From positions 1 through 46,092 of IMG/VR virus record IMGVR_UViG_3300042731_004752: a DNA stretch of 46,092 bases; one strand, 5' to 3'. The DNA is from a virus. The position numbers were made by a program, and so were the translations under genes. The notes under the pieces are model-generated. The model did no database searches, was not told the origin of the DNA, and worked only from the letters and a program-made list of their open reading frames with translations. Below, in pieces: positions 44,720 through 46,092 of this stretch (positions within the stretch are counted from its first letter, which is position 1; the number at the start of each line of letters is the position of its first letter).

Positions 44720-46092
44720 CTACACCTCGGTCACAACTTTGACGTCCCACCCGATTGTCGCGCCATGAAACACCATTTCAATTAGCATGACTTGCCCATT
44801 TAAAATTGATAATGGTTCATCGTTCAGATTGTAATTACCCACAAATGTGAACGGCGTCGAAGTCGCCGACGTGAAGTTGCCCACCGAACGCGTCCCGCCA
44901 TCCGCTTTAATCCGTATGCGGAATACGCCCACGCCCACGGGGTCTACTACCGCAACCTCTGTTATATTCTCGTCAGCATTGCAATACCGGGTTTGAGTTA
45001 CAGTTGTGAAGTCCGCATCAAGAACGCCCGAAGAAAGACCCATGATATAGGATGCGGACCAGCCTAGATATTGACTAGCCCCACGGAAACGCCCCGTGCA
45101 GTAAATGTCGCCGTCGCCCAGCAATTCGATCTTTTGCGTTGAACAGTAAAGACCCACGCCCGCCCCTACAGACCCGCGCAACTCCGCCCCGTTCTCAGAA
45201 CTAAGTACTAACCTCGCGTACTCGGTCTCTGTATCATCTTGGGCAATTAGAGTCGCGTTTGTATACTCCCCCGTCTCGTCCGCCCAAAAATTCAGATATG
45301 CGTTGCCATACGCCCCCAAAGAGCTTTCGTATGTCGCTGCCCCCGTGTTGTGAATCAAATGCCCGAAGCCCGAGAAATCGTCCGTCCCCGTCGGACCGTT
45401 TATGTCAATCGCATTGCCCGTCGACTGATTGTAGATACTTACGAGGTTAGAACTCGCACCCGAATTTTGGTTTGTGATAGCCAGACACGTTTCATCTACG
45501 TCTGAAGGACAGAACAGCGATACCGCACCAGATACACCCACAAGCGAAGCGATCGTTATGCTACGCCCAGCCCCCGCCCCGCCTTGGTTGTACGCTTCCT
45601 CAAGAGTGTTACCGCCGGCGGCCGCGTTGATTAAGTCCCACACCGAACCCACCGAATCACCAAGGGCGGCGTACGCTTCGGACCACTGCGCGGGAGAGGA
45701 AAAGATCTCTATCCCCGATGCGGTGGGCCAGTTGGACGACACCACATGCTCGTCGGTGAAGCCGGCGGTCACCCCCAACTTACCATCAATAAACACGCCG
45801 TCGCCTTGCGACAGTACCCCCATGTAAGCGCCGTGCACCCACAACTGTGTGTCAGTCCATGCAAGGTTGATGTCCTGTTCAAACCCGCCGTCCGCCGCAC
45901 CGAACACCAAACGATTTTCGACCAGTGTAACCGGGGTTCCTATCGCGTCGTAGGTTTGATTAATCGCGTCATAGATCGATGTATTGCCGAACGTCGCTAC
46001 AAAATCCGTCACGTCAGCGTCGGCGTCGGCGATACGCGCGCCACCTGTTTGCCCTGACAAAAACGAATCAGTGAAAGTGAACTTGGTATCAA
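44720..46092 (-). CDS. Tail fibre protein, C-terminal part (continues from position 955 across the circle junction)
   Basis: This is the 3' part of the 752-residue fibre that begins at 955. The frame is open to the end of the window; the apparent start TTG at 46060 is internal and only looks like a start because the circle was cut. The region has long beta-rich stretches (SGASSNLVSIYNQSTGNAID, YARLVLSSENGAELRG) and a C-terminal domain with VFRIRIKADGGTRSVGNFTS. The C-terminal end probably binds the host surface. The last 69 bases repeat 1-69. Confidence 0.85.
   Translation of the reverse strand, partial: DTKFTFTDSFLSGQTGGARIADADADVTDFVATFGNTSIYDAINQTYDAIGTPVTLVENRLVFGAADGGFEQDINLAWTDTQLWVHGAYMGVLSQGDGVFIDGKLGVTAGFTDEHVVSSNWPTASGIEIFSSPAQWSEAYAALGDSVGSVWDLINAAAGGNTLEEAYNQGGAGAGRSITIASLVGVSGAVSLFCPSDVDETCLAITNQNSGASSNLVSIYNQSTGNAIDINGPTGTDDFSGFGHLIHNTGAATYESSLGAYGNAYLNFWADETGEYTNATLIAQDDTETEYARLVLSSENGAELRGSVGAGVGLYCSTQKIELLGDGDIYCTGRFRGASQYLGWSASYIMGLSSGVLDADFTTVTQTRYCNADENITEVAVVDPVGVGVFRIRIKADGGTRSVGNFTSATSTPFTFVGNYNLNDEPLSILNGQVMLIEMVFHGATIGWDVKVVTEV
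46024..46092. repeat. Terminal direct overlap, copy 2
   Basis: Identical to bases 1-69; removing one copy gives a 46023-bp circle. See copy 1. Confidence 0.93.

Overview
The window is a complete, circularly closed genome of a tailed bacteriophage with a contractile tail (myovirus type). Bases 1-69 are repeated exactly at 46024-46092, so the unique circle is 46023 bp and the linear ends are an assembly cut, not a biological end. The cut falls inside a tail-fibre gene: the open frame starting at 955 (minus strand) runs off position 1 and continues in frame at 46023 down to 44720, giving one 752-residue protein. GC content looks like the mid-50s percent by eye. No integrase, partition or repressor gene was recognised, so the sequence gives no support for lysogeny. 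The host cannot be named. The standard genetic code fits.

Layout. (1) A minus-strand late operon covers packaging, head, neck, tail and baseplate. Following transcription around the circle it runs: candidate small terminase (2827), large terminase (2555), tail fibre (955 across the junction to 44720), a second appendage protein, a hypothetical, portal, minor head protein, protease/scaffold, cement protein, major capsid, connector/neck/completion proteins, head/tail adornment proteins (one with a Sec signal peptide, one very large and repetitive), sheath, tube, chaperones, tape measure, Dit-like, plug, hub, spike, gp25-like, baseplate J, an amidase-fold protein that lacks its zinc ligands, gpI-like, a second fibre and small end genes finishing at 21393. 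(2) A gene-free 818-bp stretch (2828-3645) contains tandem repeats, iterons and nested inverted repeats around a pyrimidine-rich core; it is the best origin candidate. (3) A short minus-strand operon (HTH protein and primase-helicase, 6148 to 3646) is divergent from the early genes. (4) A plus-strand early/replication operon (6353-21452) has many small overlapping genes, then a DUF2800 nuclease, DUF2815 single-strand-binding-like protein, family A DNA polymerase, lysis-type genes, DUF4406, DUF3310, VRR-NUC nuclease and an SNF2-type helicase. It converges on the late operon at about 21400-21450.

How it works together (inference from families). The primase-helicase probably acts at the iteron region immediately downstream of its own gene. 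Polymerase, SSB-like protein, helicase and nucleases replicate and process DNA. The transglycosylase, a holin-like protein and perhaps an HExxH protein open the host envelope. The terminase fills heads. The most unusual items are the origin-like nested palindrome, the catalytically dead amidase-like baseplate protein, a widespread phage family gene interrupted by an in-frame TGA, a virion-type protein with a Sec signal, a TGAGQ motif shared by two neighbouring genes, and a 20-copy heptapeptide protein. No tRNA, CRISPR array or insertion sequence was seen.
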